Source: Chaetorhynchus papuensis (lineage: Eukaryota; Chordata; Aves; Passeriformes; Rhipiduridae). From it: DNA of 64,000 bases. Positions 62,001 through 64,000 of the stretch are shown here, in pieces. The first letter of the stretch is position 1; each line of letters starts with the position of its first letter. Under the pieces are notes generated by a model. It worked only from the letters and a program-made list of their open reading frames with translations, was not told the DNA's origin and searched no databases. The stretch lies in the NCBI GenBank assembly GCA_013396525.1, contig VWYX01000904.1, positions 124,001 to 188,000 on the forward strand, in the 5' to 3' direction. Position numbers and translations under genes: made by a program.

Positions 62001-64000
62001 TAGTGGCTGTCTGAGCTGCAGACGCTGCTTGCTCCCCTCTGCCTCCCAGGATGCCCATTAGGGACAGACATGGCTGCTGCTGTCCTCAGCTCTCCCCCTG
62101 ATCTGCAGGCTTGTCCCCAGACTGTGCAATGTCCTGCCAGCCACACCGACAGCCTCGACACCCTCAGTGAACCACGGTGGTCCCCAGGATGAAGTGGCCC
62201 CTCCTCCCCAGGGCTGTGTCCCAGCCTGCTGTCCACTCCTGAGGAACCCCTGCAGCCGGCTGTGAGCCCATGGCTTCAGGGGCGGGGGGCCAGGACACAG
62301 ACACAGCCTTCTACAAAGAATTTAGGCATTGGGAATGGATTAAAAAGAGAGAGAGAAGTGAAAATGGGTATGTGATAAACTTAAAAGAGAACTGACAGAT
62401 GGGAAATGCTGGGGCTTTAAACCCCAAGGGGTTTTCAGTTCTGCTTAGGATACGGAATTGGTACAAGCCTTACAGCAGTGAGCTGGGCGAAGCAGAATAT
62501 CCCCCTTTAATATTTCAGTTGGAAAATAAAGCAATAACATCCTTCATAATAGCAGCAGAAAGACGCACATGTAATGTATAATTTATATTTATTCTTTCTG
62601 TTCATCAGCACAGGTGCTTATCAAACCAGAAATATCCAGGCAAATAAATCCTCCTCCTGCAGCACCATCACCGCCCTCTCCCCACAACAGGCCCTCTGGG
62701 CAGTTCAGCCCCGTGGCATTTGCTAGTGGCAAATCCAAACTGCACGAGCCATGCTCTTTCCACATATCCACAAAAACCCCTCTTTCCAAAACACACTCAA
62801 AGCATGCTTGACCTGTTGCCCAAAGGGCAGCTCTCTGAGGGTGAGGAGCATCACAAGTATCATGTGCATGATAAAGGCAATTATTGCACTGCTGTGCTGG
62901 AATGAAACAGCCTCAAGCTCCAGTCACACGAGTAGAAGAAGATCCTTCCCCAAAGTGGACAACCTACTCAGGTTCTCTGTCCCCTAGACCACACCACCAC
63001 TCCAAATTGCACAGAACTGAAAGCCTGAGCACAACTTCTTTGTTCCTTGTTGAACCACCAGCCATTGATCCCAGTGGAAATTTTCAAGGTATCCTTAAAA
63101 TAACGTGAGTGCCTTGAGCACCAGATAAGTAGGGTAGGATTTTGAAAGACCTCAGCGTTGGCACATCACTGCTCCCACACAAGTCTGAGTTCTGTTATCA
63201 CGCAATGGCAGGCCTGACATTTCTCTGAAACTCCTCTACCTACCATCTGAGCCAGGAAATGTTGGAAGTGTTTCCATTGTCTCTCTCAGTCATATGGATT
63301 TCACTCATCAAACTTCTATCTACGGCTAAAAGCTTCTAAACTGCAATAGAAATCAGTGGTAATGTTTATTTCTGTGTTGACAGATAGACAAATGCCATAT
63401 GGACTGCATGGGTGTCTTCCATCTCCAGCCCTGTAAGTTGTATTTTGTAAGTTACAGGCATGGAGGAATAAAATCCAGCCCAAGACTAAGCCTTGCAGAA
63501 AAACTGCTCACCAGCAATTGGAAGGATTTTTCACCTGGAAGGATTGTCCCTCCTAAACTTCCCCAGTAACATATATGGGACCTTAGAACAGGAGGTATTT
63601 TCATTAACTGTAAGTGGATAGAACGAGGCACACACACAAAGTTAATTATGGTGTCATCTTAAACATATGCTCATAAGTTCAAACTATATTCATGCAGGAG
63701 GCATCAGAAATAGTCACGACTAAAAGCGTCAGAAAAAATTACAGGCAACTATACAAACAGACTGCAAATATTTCCAATTTCAAATAATGGTGAGGGTTTA
63801 CTTTTTTTCTTCTTTTCTACATTTTAAACAAATATTTGTTTTCCCATATTTGCAAATGTCTAGCTGAATGGAAAGATTTATTTACCAGTTCCTCCAATTA
63901 CACATATTTAATTTTGCATATCAAGACCCTGATACAGACCAACCACTCTTGCTTTGAGTTACTTACAGAATAGTACAGCCACTCAAAACTAAAAAGATCT
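56078..64000 (-). other. Intron upstream of the 91-nt exon (incomplete)
   Basis: Sequence upstream of the first visible NCKAP5 exon. The preceding coding exon should end with two bases of an Arg codon before GT, after a Gln-rich coiled-coil segment. I could not find such a segment here, so the intron probably continues past 64000. A GC-richer patch at about 62000-62300 resembles no element I can name. Confidence 0.65.

Noticed and set aside
1..64000. tRNA or rRNA genes
   Set aside because: By eye I found no GGTTCRANNCC-type B box paired with an A box at tRNA spacing, and no conserved rRNA segments. A covariance-model scan would settle this.

Overview
The window is vertebrate nuclear DNA, almost certainly from a bird. 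Three fragments match the 3' end of the avian CR1 LINE family, one of them ending in the typical ATTCTATG-like tail. Two LTRs belong to the common avian family that opens TGTCCTGGTTTC-. The coding signal is tiny exons separated by kilobases of AT-rich intron. A neoavian or passerine host is plausible from the LTR families, but the species cannot be fixed from sequence alone.

One gene explains all the coding signal I can defend: NCKAP5 (Nck-associated protein 5), on the minus strand and crossing the window from right to left. Five consecutive internal exons are visible: 56077-55987, 41128-40979, 19140-19072, 12014-11976 and 6711-6592. Spliced together they give 469 nt, one continuous frame covering much of the N-terminal coiled coil. 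The introns between them are about 14.9, 21.8, 7.1 and 5.3 kb. The 5' exons lie beyond the right edge and the 3' exons beyond the left edge; I found neither inside the window.

The rest is intron. It holds a 5'-truncated CR1 (7215-7816, +) and two short CR1 tails (23142-23206, -; 50321-50450, +). It also holds four retroviral LTRs: 12091-12502 (+, followed by a decayed tRNA-Lys-type primer site), 16060-16666 (-), 46102-46648 (+) and 53066-53579 (-, with a 93-bp tandem duplication, a TATA box and a poly(A) signal). Several microsatellites, short tandem repeats and hairpins are listed, plus a 410-base assembly gap at 48235-48644. Two LTRs lie in the sense orientation of NCKAP5 and two are antisense.

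I found no tRNA, rRNA, CRISPR array, intact retroviral or LINE reading frame, or second protein-coding gene. The other open reading frames are short, lack splice or family support, or lie inside repeats. No previously undescribed system is evident. The most checkable points are the symmetric small exons of NCKAP5, the tandem donor at 55987/55996, the TA-repeat beside the 39-nt exon, and the sense-oriented LTR with its duplicated block.
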